Shown here piece after piece: positions 24,090 through 32,649 of a stretch of DNA of 32,902 nucleotides. Positions within the stretch are counted from its first letter, which is position 1. Every line of letters begins with the position of its first letter. The notes below the pieces were generated by a model. It did no database searches, was not told the DNA's origin, and was given only the letters and a program-made list of their open reading frames with translations. Source of the DNA: UBA1858 sp039182865 (GTDB lineage Bacteria; Pseudomonadota; Gammaproteobacteria; UBA4575); NCBI GenBank assembly GCA_039182865.1, contig JBCDBX010000012.1, positions 1 through 32,902 on the forward strand, in the 5' to 3' direction. A program made the translations under genes and the position numbers.

Positions 24090-24656
24090 GTGAAATTTTG
24101 TAGTCACTGTGGTTCTAGCGAGATGGAATTCAAAATTCCTGAAGGCGATAATCGCCTAAGGTATACATGCAATAGCTGTGGTGCCATTTTTTATGAGAAT
24201 CCTAAAATTGTGGCAGGATGCATTGCGCAATGGGAAGATAGAATCCTAATGTGTAAACGAGCTATCGAACCACGGTTGGGCACTTGGACATTACCTGCAG
24301 GATTTATGGAGAACAGTGAAACAGTGCAGGAAGCCGCGCTGCGCGAAACGTTTGAGGAAGCCACGGCTAAAGTTCACAATCTAAAACTTTATGCGATCTA
24401 TAACCTGCCTCATATCAGTCAGGTATATATGATGTTTAAAGGTGATGTAATCGCAGGCTCAGCAAGTCCTGGTATAGAGAGCCTAGAGACAGAATTCATG
24501 CATGAACATGACATTCCCTGGTCTGATCTCTCATTTCCAATTATTAATGAAACATTAAAACTTTATTTTGATGATAGAAATAAAGGTGAGTTTGGATTTC
24601 ATACTGGTGAAATTCGTCGTTTAGAAGATAAATCAATTCAAATTAATCGATATTAA
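24090..24656 (+). CDS. Zinc-ribbon Nudix hydrolase (GTG start)
   Basis: 188 residues. Two N-terminal CxxC pairs (CSHCG, CNSCG) form a zinc ribbon. The Nudix box runs from GFMENSETVQEAALRE through TFEEA, matching G-x5-E-x7-R-E-x2-E-E. This domain order occurs in NudC-like and related NAD- or ADP-ribose-cleaving proteins; the diagnostic NudC SQPWPFPxS tail is absent, so the substrate is unclear. The start is GTG, with AGGGAGG 7-9 bases upstream, a strong ribosome site that settles the choice. The next gene starts directly after the stop. Confidence 0.9.
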   Translation: MKFCSHCGSSEMEFKIPEGDNRLRYTCNSCGAIFYENPKIVAGCIAQWEDRILMCKRAIEPRLGTWTLPAGFMENSETVQEAALRETFEEATAKVHNLKLYAIYNLPHISQVYMMFKGDVIAGSASPGIESLETEFMHEHDIPWSDLSFPIINETLKLYFDDRNKGEFGFHTGEIRRLEDKSIQINRY

Positions 24657-25031
24657 ATGAGTAATAAAAAGTTACTCGCCATCATTGAACTAGGTGGTTA
24701 TCCCGACTTTCGAAATTTATATAAGCAATATGGCTATGATGTTTATTTAGAGTCGTCTATGCGCAAAGCCATAGCCTTACTCAAAAAAAAGCAAATTGAT
24801 TTGATTGTGGCTGAATTTAATTATCAGCATACCTTCAGAGATCGTTTAAGCAGTTTGGAGTCAATTATTGCTGCAGCACAAAGAATTGAGCAGATAAAAT
24901 TTATTGTGCTATATGAAAAAGAATTTGAAAATCATCTAGATAAGTTACGACAACAATACCACTTTGACGTTGAAATAGAATTTCCAATCACAGAAGAAAA
25001 AATGCAGCAAGGTTTATCTTCGATAACTTGA
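24657..25031 (+). CDS. Receiver-like small protein, function unknown
   Basis: 124 residues with an alternating strand/helix pattern resembling a response-regulator receiver fold: LLAIIEL, YGYDVYLES, SMRKAIALLKKKQIDLIVAEFNY (like the region around the phospho-Asp, but here with Glu-Phe), IEQIKFIVLYE and the closing VEIEFPITEEKM. The phosphorylatable Asp pair is not obvious, so it may be a pseudo-receiver. The ATG directly abuts the Nudix stop (TAAATG), implying translational coupling. No family name can be assigned with confidence. Confidence 0.65.
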   Translation: MSNKKLLAIIELGGYPDFRNLYKQYGYDVYLESSMRKAIALLKKKQIDLIVAEFNYQHTFRDRLSSLESIIAAAQRIEQIKFIVLYEKEFENHLDKLRQQYHFDVEIEFPITEEKMQQGLSSIT

Positions 25032-25034
25032 TCT

Positions 25035-25244
25035 TTATGCATCAACGTCAGGTATTAATTCGCTTTCCAGTTTTTGTATCATATCTTTAATAGAAAGCTT
25101 TTTCTTTTTGAGGCGTTTTAATTGTATCTGGTCGACATAATCTGCATTTGCCAGCGCTTTAATCGCATCATCCAAATCTCTGTGCTCAACGCGTAATTCT
25201 AAAAGTCGGCGAACGATTTCTTCTTGTGATTCTATGTTAATCAT
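25035..25244 (-). CDS. DUF465/YdcH-family protein
   Basis: 69 residues from the ATG at 25244; a TTG start at 25274 overlaps the BolA gene and is less likely. The protein is nearly all helix and charged (EEIVRRLLELRVEHRDLDDAI, LKRLKKKKLSIKDMIQKLE), the pattern of DUF465 proteins, small coiled-coil-like proteins of unknown function. It is the last gene of the trhO-tatD-bolA run and converges on the receiver-like gene with 3 bases between. Confidence 0.85.
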   Translation of the reverse strand: MINIESQEEIVRRLLELRVEHRDLDDAIKALANADYVDQIQLKRLKKKKLSIKDMIQKLESELIPDVDA

Positions 25245-25254
25245 TGGAGTGTTG

Positions 25255-25569
25255 TTAGTTTTTAGCGCCGCCAAGACAAGGTGGTGATTTGGGCGATTGC
25301 TGATTTTTCTCTTGCCACTCGGAAGATGTGTAAGTATGCATGGAGAGCGCGTGGATAGGACCTTCCAACTCTTCTTTAAGTAAAGAATTAATCATGCGAT
25401 GTCTTGCCACAAGCATTTTCCCATCAAAACTATCGCTGACAATTGTTAGCTTAAAATGAGATTCAGAACCTGGAGGAACATTATGATTATTACTTTCATT
25501 AAGTACCTCGATATAGTCAGGGGCTAGAGAACTTTTGATTTTTTCTTCTATAGTATTTTGTACTTTCAT
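25255..25569 (-). CDS. BolA family protein
   Basis: 104 residues: an N-terminal helix (VQNTIEEKIKSSLAPDYIEVLNES), then NVPPGSESHFKLTIVSDSFDGKMLVARHRMINSLL, the class II KH-like BolA core with its conserved FxGxxxxxRHRxxxxLL signature, and a hydrophilic tail rich in Ser/Pro/Lys with a C-terminal Cys. BolA proteins partner with monothiol glutaredoxins around [2Fe-2S] clusters, or influence morphology and stress transcription. It lies between tatD and the DUF465 gene. The extended tail CLGGAKN contains a Cys that could be a cluster ligand, but this is speculative. Confidence 0.93.
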   Translation of the reverse strand: MKVQNTIEEKIKSSLAPDYIEVLNESNNHNVPPGSESHFKLTIVSDSFDGKMLVARHRMINSLLKEELEGPIHALSMHTYTSSEWQEKNQQSPKSPPCLGGAKN

Positions 25570-25584
25570 AATTTAATGCCGTAG

Positions 25585-26376
25585 TTATGAATCCATACCA
25601 AAAAAACGTAATGTGTTTTGCATAGTATAGACACTTAAGCGCTCAAATGTATCCCCACGATGATACGCAATATGCTCAGCTATATGAGGTAAATACGAAG
25701 GTTCATTACACATACTCTTGGGGCGTGGTTGGAAAGTACGTGGGAATAGATAAGGCGCATCTGTCTCTATCAATAAACGATTCTCGGGAATATCTTGAAC
25801 AATTTCGTGTAAATGAGTACCGCGACGTTCGTCGCAAATCCAGCCTGTAATCCCAATATAAAAACCTAGAGCTATATATCGGTGTAAAGCCTCTTCACTG
25901 CCCGTAAAACAGTGAACAGCTGTTGGACCTATGTCATTTATGTATTCTTGAATAATAGAATAAAAGTCATTATGTGCATCACGCTCATGTAAGAACAATG
26001 GCATTTGTAGTTCGATCGCAAGTTCAATTTGTTGGCGAAATGCTAATTCTTGCTGCTCTTGGGATGAAAAATTGCGGTTGTAATCAAGACCCGCTTCTCC
26101 AATAGCTAAGACTCGCTTGGAGCTAGCAAGTTTGCGTAATATGTTTTCACTATCATCTTCCCAGGCTTTTGCGTTATGAGGATGTACCCCAACACCTGCA
26201 TAAAAACCTTGTTGATGTTGCTCGGCAAGTTCAACAGCGTATTGGCTGTCATCTATATCGGATCCTGGCATAAAGAAATGTGTGACATCTTTATTTAATG
26301 CGCGCTGTATTATGGCTTGTTCATTATCTCTGAATTTTGAACTGGTGAAATTAAAGCAAAAATCAAACAGCGGCAT
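25585..26376 (-). CDS. tatD: TatD-family metal-dependent DNase
   Basis: 263 residues of an amidohydrolase-type TIM barrel. The N-terminal strand reads FDFCFNFTSSKF, the TatD-proper version of the first metal motif (Asn replaces the usual HxH, as in E. coli TatD FDIGVNLTSSQF). Later motifs are GVGVHPHNA, AIGEAGLDYNR, LFLHERDAH, VHCFTGS and IETDAPYL. The enzyme is a 3'-5' exonuclease linked to DNA repair and oxidative damage. The start overlaps the end of trhO by 14 bases and the BolA gene follows after 15 bases. Confidence 0.92.
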   Translation of the reverse strand: MPLFDFCFNFTSSKFRDNEQAIIQRALNKDVTHFFMPGSDIDDSQYAVELAEQHQQGFYAGVGVHPHNAKAWEDDSENILRKLASSKRVLAIGEAGLDYNRNFSSQEQQELAFRQQIELAIELQMPLFLHERDAHNDFYSIIQEYINDIGPTAVHCFTGSEEALHRYIALGFYIGITGWICDERRGTHLHEIVQDIPENRLLIETDAPYLFPRTFQPRPKSMCNEPSYLPHIAEHIAYHRGDTFERLSVYTMQNTLRFFGMDS

Positions 26377-27193
26377 TCTCTTTTGCCTTTTCCTCTATAC
26401 AGAGTTTACAAAAATCCGTTTCATCTTCCTCAAGAATACATTGGCAGTCGATACATAAATCATAATGTTCGGCTTTTAAATCTTTTGTGATTGTGACTCG
26501 ATCATCGAAAACAAAACAATTTCCATGCCAGTGAGTGCCTTTCGTTTGTTTCAGATATTCAATAATTCCACCTTCTAGTTGAAAAATTTGCTTGAGACCA
26601 AATTTTTCTAAATAGGGTCCGGCTTTTTCACAACGTATCCCGCCCGTGCAAAATGTGACAATGGGCTTGTCTTTTGGAAGTTCGCTGATCTCTTTATCTT
26701 TAGTTTGTAATTTTCTAAAGCGGCGTAGATCTAAATGTGTCGCTTGGTCAAAAGTGCCTAAGTCGAATTCAAAGCTGTTGCGTAAATCTAGTAATACAAA
26801 ATCTTTGCCTTCATCTAGCCAACGCTTTAGCTCTGCAGGGGGGAGATATTGATGATCATAATCCCCCACTTTAAGTGTGTTGTCCTCAATAGGAACTAAT
26901 TCTGTCTTAGTTTTCACTGTCATTTTGCGATAAGGCATTATTTGACTGTAAAGCTCATGAAAGTGAATTTCAGAGAAACGACTATCTCTGTTTAACTTGG
27001 ATAGGAACGTCTGAATAGTTAAAATATTACCCGAAAGCCCTATATTGACACCTTCCTCAGAAAGATAAATTGAGCCCATGATATCCAGGCTGGCACAGAT
27101 ACTCTTGAATTTATTTAAGGTATCCTCAAGATCTTCAATAGGTGTGAAGCGATAGCCGGAAATATTGATATAGATAGGTCTTAGATCAAACAT
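26363..27193 (-). CDS. trhO: tRNA uridine-34 hydroxylase TrhO (YceA family)
   Basis: 276 residues with an acylphosphatase-like N-terminal part (about 1-95), a rhodanese domain with active-site CTGGIRC (182-188), and a C-terminal Cys cluster (CIDCQC, CKLC). This order matches TrhO, which makes 5-hydroxyuridine at the tRNA wobble position using oxygen. The HWHGNCFVFDDR stretch after the rhodanese domain is family-specific. It is the first gene of the leftward run with tatD and is divergent from pepN across 74 bases, which must hold both promoters. Confidence 0.95.
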   Translation of the reverse strand: MFDLRPIYINISGYRFTPIEDLEDTLNKFKSICASLDIMGSIYLSEEGVNIGLSGNILTIQTFLSKLNRDSRFSEIHFHELYSQIMPYRKMTVKTKTELVPIEDNTLKVGDYDHQYLPPAELKRWLDEGKDFVLLDLRNSFEFDLGTFDQATHLDLRRFRKLQTKDKEISELPKDKPIVTFCTGGIRCEKAGPYLEKFGLKQIFQLEGGIIEYLKQTKGTHWHGNCFVFDDRVTITKDLKAEHYDLCIDCQCILEEDETDFCKLCIEEKAKENAAV

Positions 27194-27267
27194 TAAAGTT
27201 AAACATATGCGTTAAAATTCTGCGCGAATATTAACGCAATCATTCAACAATCAAAATAGTACCCGCG

Positions 27268-29913
27268 ATGAAAGAAGGAAATCCAAAAGCAATATATCTT
27301 AAAGATTACCAAAAGCCTCGCTATGTAATTTCTAAAGTATCCTTACGTTTTGAGTTATTTAACGACAAAACAGTTGTTTATGCTGAGCTACATATCACTG
27401 CTAATCAAGGAACTGTACCCAATACCCCACTTGAGTTGCATGGTGAGCAGCTAAAACTAATTGGTGTTAAATTAGACGGCCAAGAACTGACTGAAAATGA
27501 TTATTCGCTCTGTGCAGAGACTCTTAATATTCCAGGTGTTCCGCAAGACTTTGTCTTGAATACACAAGTAGAGATTGATCCTGCCAACAATACTGCACTT
27601 GAAGGCTTATACCTATCTTCAGGCAATTACTGTACACAGTGTGAGGCCGAAGGGTTTAGAAAAATTACCTATTATTTAGATCGTCCTGATGTGATGGCTG
27701 TGTTTTCAGTGCGGATTGAGGCGGATAAAAAGTCATTTCCTATCTTGCTCTCAAATGGAGACCGAACAGCGAAAGGAGAGTTGGAAGATGATAGGCATTT
27801 TGTTGAATGGCACGACCCATACCCTAAACCAAGCTATCTATTTGCATTAGTGGCAGGAGACCTGGCATGTAATGCTTCAGAGTTTGTCACTGCCAGTGGA
27901 CGTAAAGTCAGTATCGAAATATTTACTGAAGAACACAATGCGCATAAGTGCGATCATGCCATTGCTTCCTTGAAAAAGGCTATGGAGTGGGATGAACAAA
28001 GATTTGGCCTTGAGTATGACTTGGACACTTATATGATTGTTGCAGTGGACGACTTCAATATGGGTGCGATGGAGAATAAAGGGCTCAATGTATTCAATTC
28101 TTCTTGTGTGTTGGCAAGTCCTGAAACGGCAACAGACAATGACTATATGCATATAGAAGCTGTTATAGCCCATGAATATTTTCATAACTGGACAGGTAAT
28201 CGCGTGACTTGCCGTGATTGGTTTCAGTTGAGTTTAAAAGAAGGACTAACTGTTTTCCGCGATGAAGAGTTCACATCTGATGTAACTTCACGAGCTGTTA
28301 AAAGAATACAAGATGTTCGCTATTTGCGTGCTCACCAATTTGCTGAAGATGGCGGTCCCATGACGCATTCCGTCAGACCTTCATTCTATGTTGAGATTAA
28401 TAACTTCTACACTTTAACAGTCTATAGAAAAGGTGCAGAAGTGGTACGCATGTATCAGACCTTATTAGGACAAGACGGCTTTCGTAAAGGTATGGATTTG
28501 TATTTTAAGCGACATGATGGTCAAGCTGTCACAACTGATGATTTTGCAGCAGCAATGTCTGATGCTAATGATTTTGATTTAGGAAACTTCTTAAATTGGT
28601 ATTCTCAAAGTGGCACGCCAACGGTGAATGTGACAACTGAATGGGATGCGAAAACTAAAGAATACAAACTATGGTTTCAACAGGAAATCCCGACGCATGA
28701 AAACCAAAAGAATCCAAAAACACAGTTAATACCAATTAAGATGTCACTTTATGACGATAATGGTAGTTCTATACCATTACGTTTGCGCGGTCAAAGCGAC
28801 AATTATGAACCATCAATCATATTGAACTTAGTTGATGAAAAGCAGGAATTTATTTTTGAAAGCATTGGCGTAAAACCTACGCCTTCTTTTTTGCAAAATT
28901 TTTCCGCTCCAGTGAAACTTAATTACGCCTACTCGTGGGATGATTATGCTTTTTTGATGGCACACGATTTAGATGAGTTTAATCGTTGGGATGCGGGTCA
29001 ACGTTTTGCGATAGATTATTTATTGGAATCAATTAAGGCCATCCAGTCAGAAAAACCACTACCTGATGCAAGCCCTTTCATCGCTGCATTAAAATCTGCA
29101 CTATCTAATAGATCACTTGAGCCCGCTTTTCTAGCAGAAATGTTAATTCTGCCTACCGAAATGTATTTAAATGATTTTGTAAATCCTATTGATGTTGATG
29201 CAATACATCATGCTCGAAAAGCATTGAGAAATAATATTGCTGCGTCCTTAGAGACTGTTTTATTTGATACTTATAATAATCATGTAGTAGAAAGTGAATA
29301 TCAATATAATGCTGATGATATGGGCAAGCGAAAACTTGCTGCAGTGTGTTTGGGTTATTTAGAAACTTTAAATAAGCAGGAATATTTGAGTCTGTCTCAA
29401 ACGCTTTTCAAAAATGCAAATAACATGACCGATACAATGGCGGTACTTGAGGCCGTTAATGACAGCGAGCATGAATTTCGAGAAAATGCATTAAATGAAT
29501 TTGCACAACGTTGGGAAAATGATGCATTGGTGATGGATAAATGGTTTTCTTTGCAAGCACGCTCAAGTAAGTCTGATGCATTGATAAAAGTAAGAGAGTT
29601 GGAGAATCACCCATGTTTTTCAATTAAAAACCCCAATAAAGTACGTTCGTTGATTGGAGTATTCTCTTTATTAAATCACACGGCTTTTCATAATAGAGAT
29701 GGTTCGGGTTATGAATTTCTTGCGGAGAAAATTATTCAGTTAAATACTATTAATCCACAAATCGCAGCACGATTGGTTAAGCCATTAATTGATTGGAAAA
29801 AGTACGATAAACAACGTCAAGAATTAATGAAAGCTTCATTACATCAAATTATAGCAGCGCCTGACTTATCTAAAGATGTATTTGAAATCGTAGACCGGAG
29901 CTTGAGTCATTAA
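27268..29913 (+). CDS. pepN: Aminopeptidase N
   Basis: 881 residues, the usual size for proteobacterial PepN (E. coli 870). The exopeptidase motif GAMENKG and the zinc site HEYFHNWTGNR, followed 18 residues on by the third ligand in KEGLTVFRDEEF, are clear. The N-terminal beta domain (SSGNYCTQCEAEGFRKITYY), the DUF3458 middle domain with the typical SQSGTP, and the C-terminal helical domain are all present. It removes N-terminal residues from peptides in the cytoplasm. A strong terminator follows 18 bases after the stop. Confidence 0.97.
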   Translation: MKEGNPKAIYLKDYQKPRYVISKVSLRFELFNDKTVVYAELHITANQGTVPNTPLELHGEQLKLIGVKLDGQELTENDYSLCAETLNIPGVPQDFVLNTQVEIDPANNTALEGLYLSSGNYCTQCEAEGFRKITYYLDRPDVMAVFSVRIEADKKSFPILLSNGDRTAKGELEDDRHFVEWHDPYPKPSYLFALVAGDLACNASEFVTASGRKVSIEIFTEEHNAHKCDHAIASLKKAMEWDEQRFGLEYDLDTYMIVAVDDFNMGAMENKGLNVFNSSCVLASPETATDNDYMHIEAVIAHEYFHNWTGNRVTCRDWFQLSLKEGLTVFRDEEFTSDVTSRAVKRIQDVRYLRAHQFAEDGGPMTHSVRPSFYVEINNFYTLTVYRKGAEVVRMYQTLLGQDGFRKGMDLYFKRHDGQAVTTDDFAAAMSDANDFDLGNFLNWYSQSGTPTVNVTTEWDAKTKEYKLWFQQEIPTHENQKNPKTQLIPIKMSLYDDNGSSIPLRLRGQSDNYEPSIILNLVDEKQEFIFESIGVKPTPSFLQNFSAPVKLNYAYSWDDYAFLMAHDLDEFNRWDAGQRFAIDYLLESIKAIQSEKPLPDASPFIAALKSALSNRSLEPAFLAEMLILPTEMYLNDFVNPIDVDAIHHARKALRNNIAASLETVLFDTYNNHVVESEYQYNADDMGKRKLAAVCLGYLETLNKQEYLSLSQTLFKNANNMTDTMAVLEAVNDSEHEFRENALNEFAQRWENDALVMDKWFSLQARSSKSDALIKVRELENHPCFSIKNPNKVRSLIGVFSLLNHTAFHNRDGSGYEFLAEKIIQLNTINPQIAARLVKPLIDWKKYDKQRQELMKASLHQIIAAPDLSKDVFEIVDRSLSH

Positions 29914-29931
29914 AATACAATAACCGAAAAT

Positions 29932-29962
29932 AAAAAAGGCCGCATCAAGCGGCCTTTTTTTT
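29932..29962. terminator. Bidirectional rho-independent terminator
   Basis: GGCCGC / GCGGCC arms, five-base loop, T8 on the right and A6 on the left. It serves pepN and the leftward PEP-CTERM-like gene. Confidence 0.92.
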
Positions 29963-29979
29963 ATTACTACTTTCGCAGC

Positions 29980-30666
29980 TTAAGCTGATTTCTTCTTACG
30001 TAATCCCATTAAACCAACTAGTCCTGCCATGAATAATGGTAACGCTGCAGGAATTGGCACAGGAGTGTAATGTATTTCTACAATCCCGCCGCTACCTACT
30101 AAGTCCAATTCAAATTCATCATACAGCCCACCCATGAAACCAATTGTTGAAATTTCACCATTAGGTACGGAAGGTATCACTGCTGATACAATCTCCATGC
30201 CCTCATTAAACATAGTGAGTGTGCTTCCAGACTCTTCAAAATCTATGTAGACGATGGTAATTGCAGTGATATCAACACCAAAAGATCCGGAGATTTTACC
30301 GCCAAATCGAGAATCATCTGGATCACCTACGTCATTATCTTCACTTATGATTAAGATATTTCCAAATGGTCCCTCCACTCGTTCATCATCTTTCATAAAC
30401 GACTTTCCAACTGTAGATAAATCATCATCTCCACCAGAGCAACCAGCCCCAACACAATCTGAGTCGTAAAGCATGAGTTCACGTGGTTCACCACCAGTGT
30501 TTCCTTGCATGCTGACGGAAAATGTTATGTCGTTAATTGTTTCCCCAGTGACAAAATCACCCGGATTTAATCCCGGCTCGTCAAAGTTGACTACTATACC
30601 TGCGTGAACGCTTGAGGCTAATAGTAGGAGTGCGATAGATAATATCGCTATATTAAATCTCTTCAT
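29980..30666 (-). CDS. PEP-CTERM-like exported protein (intact)
   Basis: 228 residues from the ATG at 30666, which follows AAAAGGAGAGGAA; an upstream ATG/TTG to 30699 is not needed. The signal peptide is MKRFNIAILSIALLLLASSVHAG. The mature part is acidic with a C-x4-C pair (DCVGAGC) and Gly/Asp-rich strands. The C-terminus is VPIPAALPLFMAGLVGLMGLRKKK, a Pro-containing hydrophobic helix with a basic cap, as in PEP-CTERM sorting tails. Such proteins are processed by exosortase and go to the surface or extracellular matrix. No exosortase is in the window. It shares the tail type with the broken gene at 22396 but not the mature domain. A CRP-type promoter lies upstream. Confidence 0.8.
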   Translation of the reverse strand: MKRFNIAILSIALLLLASSVHAGIVVNFDEPGLNPGDFVTGETINDITFSVSMQGNTGGEPRELMLYDSDCVGAGCSGGDDDLSTVGKSFMKDDERVEGPFGNILIISEDNDVGDPDDSRFGGKISGSFGVDITAITIVYIDFEESGSTLTMFNEGMEIVSAVIPSVPNGEISTIGFMGGLYDEFELDLVGSGGIVEIHYTPVPIPAALPLFMAGLVGLMGLRKKKSA

Positions 30667-30724
30667 GGGTTCCTCTCCTTTTCTATTTGTTTTAATCATC
30701 GTAATTAAAAGACAATAGCTTTAG

Positions 30725-30792
30725 ATTATAGAATCTGTGTGAATTATAATTCTGTGACTTAGCTCACATTTTAGAACTGTGACAAATTGTCA
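30725..30792 (-). promoter_or_regulatory. CRP-type class II promoter with a second palindrome
   Basis: On the minus strand, TATAAT (30725-30730) is a perfect -10, with no good -35. A consensus TGTGA-N6-TCACA (30753-30768) is centred about 42 bases upstream of the expected start site, the class II CRP position. A second palindrome TGACAAATTGTCA (30780-30792) lies further up. It is inferred to drive the 29980-30666 gene. Confidence 0.65.
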
Positions 30793-30926
30793 TTTTTTAG
30801 CGATTGAGAGGTATATTTGACCGCTTAGTTTAGAGTTTAACGCAATAATGATATACTTATTGTGGTTAATTATTTTACCAAGATCAAATATTCCAGCGAA
30901 ATATAATTAACCTATTGTTTTTTTAT

Positions 30927-31442
30927 CTAAAAATCATCGGTTGATGTGAATAGCCCCACTCTTAAATCTTTCGCATGATAAATCTCTCTATCGTCTACCA
31001 TCATTATTCCATCTGCGATGCCTAGTGTGACACTGCGAGTAATCATTTTCTTGACGTCTATTTTATAGGTAACCGTGTTTGCGGTCGGTAAGACTTGTCC
31101 AGAAAATTTAACTTCACCAACGCCTAGGGCGCGGCCACGGCCCAGGTTTCCATTCCAAGCTAAATAAAATCCGACTAGTTGCCACATTGCATCCAGACCT
31201 AAGCACCCCGGCATTACAGGATCTCCTGGAAAGTGACAATTAAAAAACCATAACTCAGGATTTATATCTAATTCAGCAACTATTTCACCTTTATTAAATT
31301 TTCCGCCATCTGATGCTATGTGTTTTACACGATCTATCATGAGCATATTTGGAGTCGGCAGTTGCGCGTTTCCAGGCCCAAACATTTCTCCTAAACCACA
31401 GGAAATCAGATCTTCATAATTAAAGCTAGATGGTCTACTCAT
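30927..31442 (-). CDS. fabA: 3-hydroxydecanoyl-ACP dehydratase/isomerase
   Basis: 171 residues, same length as E. coli FabA (172). The hotdog-fold active site holds His in FNCHFPGDPVMPG and Asp in LGLDAMWQLVGF; the family motifs GRALGVGEVKFSGQVLP and YKIDVKKMI follow. It introduces the cis double bond at C10 for unsaturated fatty acids. FabB is not adjacent. It lies 22 bases after the MerR/B12-domain regulator gene on the same strand and is probably co-transcribed with it. Confidence 0.96.
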   Translation of the reverse strand: MSRPSSFNYEDLISCGLGEMFGPGNAQLPTPNMLMIDRVKHIASDGGKFNKGEIVAELDINPELWFFNCHFPGDPVMPGCLGLDAMWQLVGFYLAWNGNLGRGRALGVGEVKFSGQVLPTANTVTYKIDVKKMITRSVTLGIADGIMMVDDREIYHAKDLRVGLFTSTDDF

Positions 31443-31464
31443 GATTTATTTATTGTTACAGATA

Positions 31465-32436
31465 TTATGCGTCAGTAAGAAAAGCTGAAATAGGACGTCT
31501 CAAACGATCTAACTCTAAGCGTAATTCCCCCATCGTTTGAACAACAATAGCATTAATTTCTTCAGTGACTTCAGTGTAACCTGATACCGCTTTTCCGCAA
31601 ACTATTAATGTTATTGAATTATTTAAATTTGCTTTTAATTGTCGCAGTGCATTGGGTAAGTGCGGATCATCTGCTGGACGTGCAATACCTAACGCCACAG
31701 CTGAGGCATTAGTTTGCTGGCAGGCGTAAGCAATTTCTTCAGGCGGTAAATCAGTGCCTAAATATACGGAATTCCATCCATAAGAATTTGCAGCGACAGC
31801 CATTCGCAATGCAATCAAATCATAATATTGACCAGGAGGGGTTGTAACAACAACGCTAGGATTGGTTTCGTTACTATTATCTGAGGCTGCCAAAGTACAC
31901 ATATAAGACCGTACCATCGAGGTTGCCATTCTCTCTTGAGATAAACGCATATTCCCGCGTCGGCATTCATCTCTTATATATGCGACCAAAGGGCGCAATA
32001 AGTCTTCTAATAAGAATGGAATGCCCAAAGCTTTAGCCGCTTTAGTCAAACTTGATTTCAAAGCGCTTGAGTTCATTTTGATAATCGCATCTAAGCATTC
32101 TTCGAAATGTTCCATTACTGAACCAGTATTGGGTCTTTCGATAGGAAGATTTTGAGCTTGTGCAGCCGCTGTTTCATCGGTTTCGACTAAAGCATAAAGT
32201 TCCTCAATGGTTAGATTAGCTATGTCACCTATACGTCTTCCAGCAGCTGTGGCTCTCCTTAGTAAGGTTAGTTTTTCGACATCCAAATCAGTATATAATC
32301 GACGGTTATTGGCTGCACGATGTGGTGCTATGGCCTGATAACGTCTCTCCCAGGCGCGCACAACATCCGCACTTAATCCTGTACGGCGTGCTACCACCTG
32401 TATTGGGTGCTTGGGATCGTTGACGTTTGTCTCCAT
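31465..32436 (-). CDS. MerR-type regulator with B12-binding-like domain (CarH/LitR fold), signature lost
   Basis: 323 residues. A MerR helix-turn-helix occupies residues 11-60 (IQVVARRTGLSADVVRAWERRY, NNRRLYTD). Then come a four-helix B12-cap-like domain (about 110-180) and a Rossmann B12-type domain (about 194-310). CarH/LitR sense light through adenosylcobalamin using a W-x9-E-H motif and a histidine lower ligand in PPGExHELG. Here they read C158-x9-E168-R169 and PPGQYYDL with Tyr205 in the His position, so cobalamin binding is probably lost, as in B12-independent relatives. It is upstream of fabA (22 bases) and divergent from a membrane desaturase-like gene, suggesting control of lipid genes (inference). 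Confidence 0.85.
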   Translation of the reverse strand: METNVNDPKHPIQVVARRTGLSADVVRAWERRYQAIAPHRAANNRRLYTDLDVEKLTLLRRATAAGRRIGDIANLTIEELYALVETDETAAAQAQNLPIERPNTGSVMEHFEECLDAIIKMNSSALKSSLTKAAKALGIPFLLEDLLRPLVAYIRDECRRGNMRLSQERMATSMVRSYMCTLAASDNSNETNPSVVVTTPPGQYYDLIALRMAVAANSYGWNSVYLGTDLPPEEIAYACQQTNASAVALGIARPADDPHLPNALRQLKANLNNSITLIVCGKAVSGYTEVTEEINAIVVQTMGELRLELDRLRRPISAFLTDA

Positions 32437-32449
32437 TCTTAATGCGTTC

Positions 32450-32624
32450 GTCTTGTACCTAGTTTGTCTAACTTTATGTTCTCGATTTGTTCAATAAAGT
32501 AGAACAATTTTAGAACATTGTCATCTAAATGTACAAGACAAAAGATATTCAAATAACACATTGAAGTGGTAATAGCGTCTTATTTTGATATAGTTGGAAC
32601 ATAGAATTTCTCTATTTGTACAAG
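32450..32624. promoter_or_regulatory. Cluster of TTGTACAAG-type sites in the divergent control region
   Basis: GTCTTGTAC (32450-32458) and its exact inverse GTACAAGAC (32531-32539) flank the centre of the region, and a third copy TTGTACAAG (32616-32624, containing palindrome TTGTACAA) lies 25 bases before the rightward gene start. Candidate operators for the MerR-type regulator; binding is not shown. Confidence 0.55.
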
Positions 32625-32649
32625 AGTTAAAATATTTACGGAGGAACCG

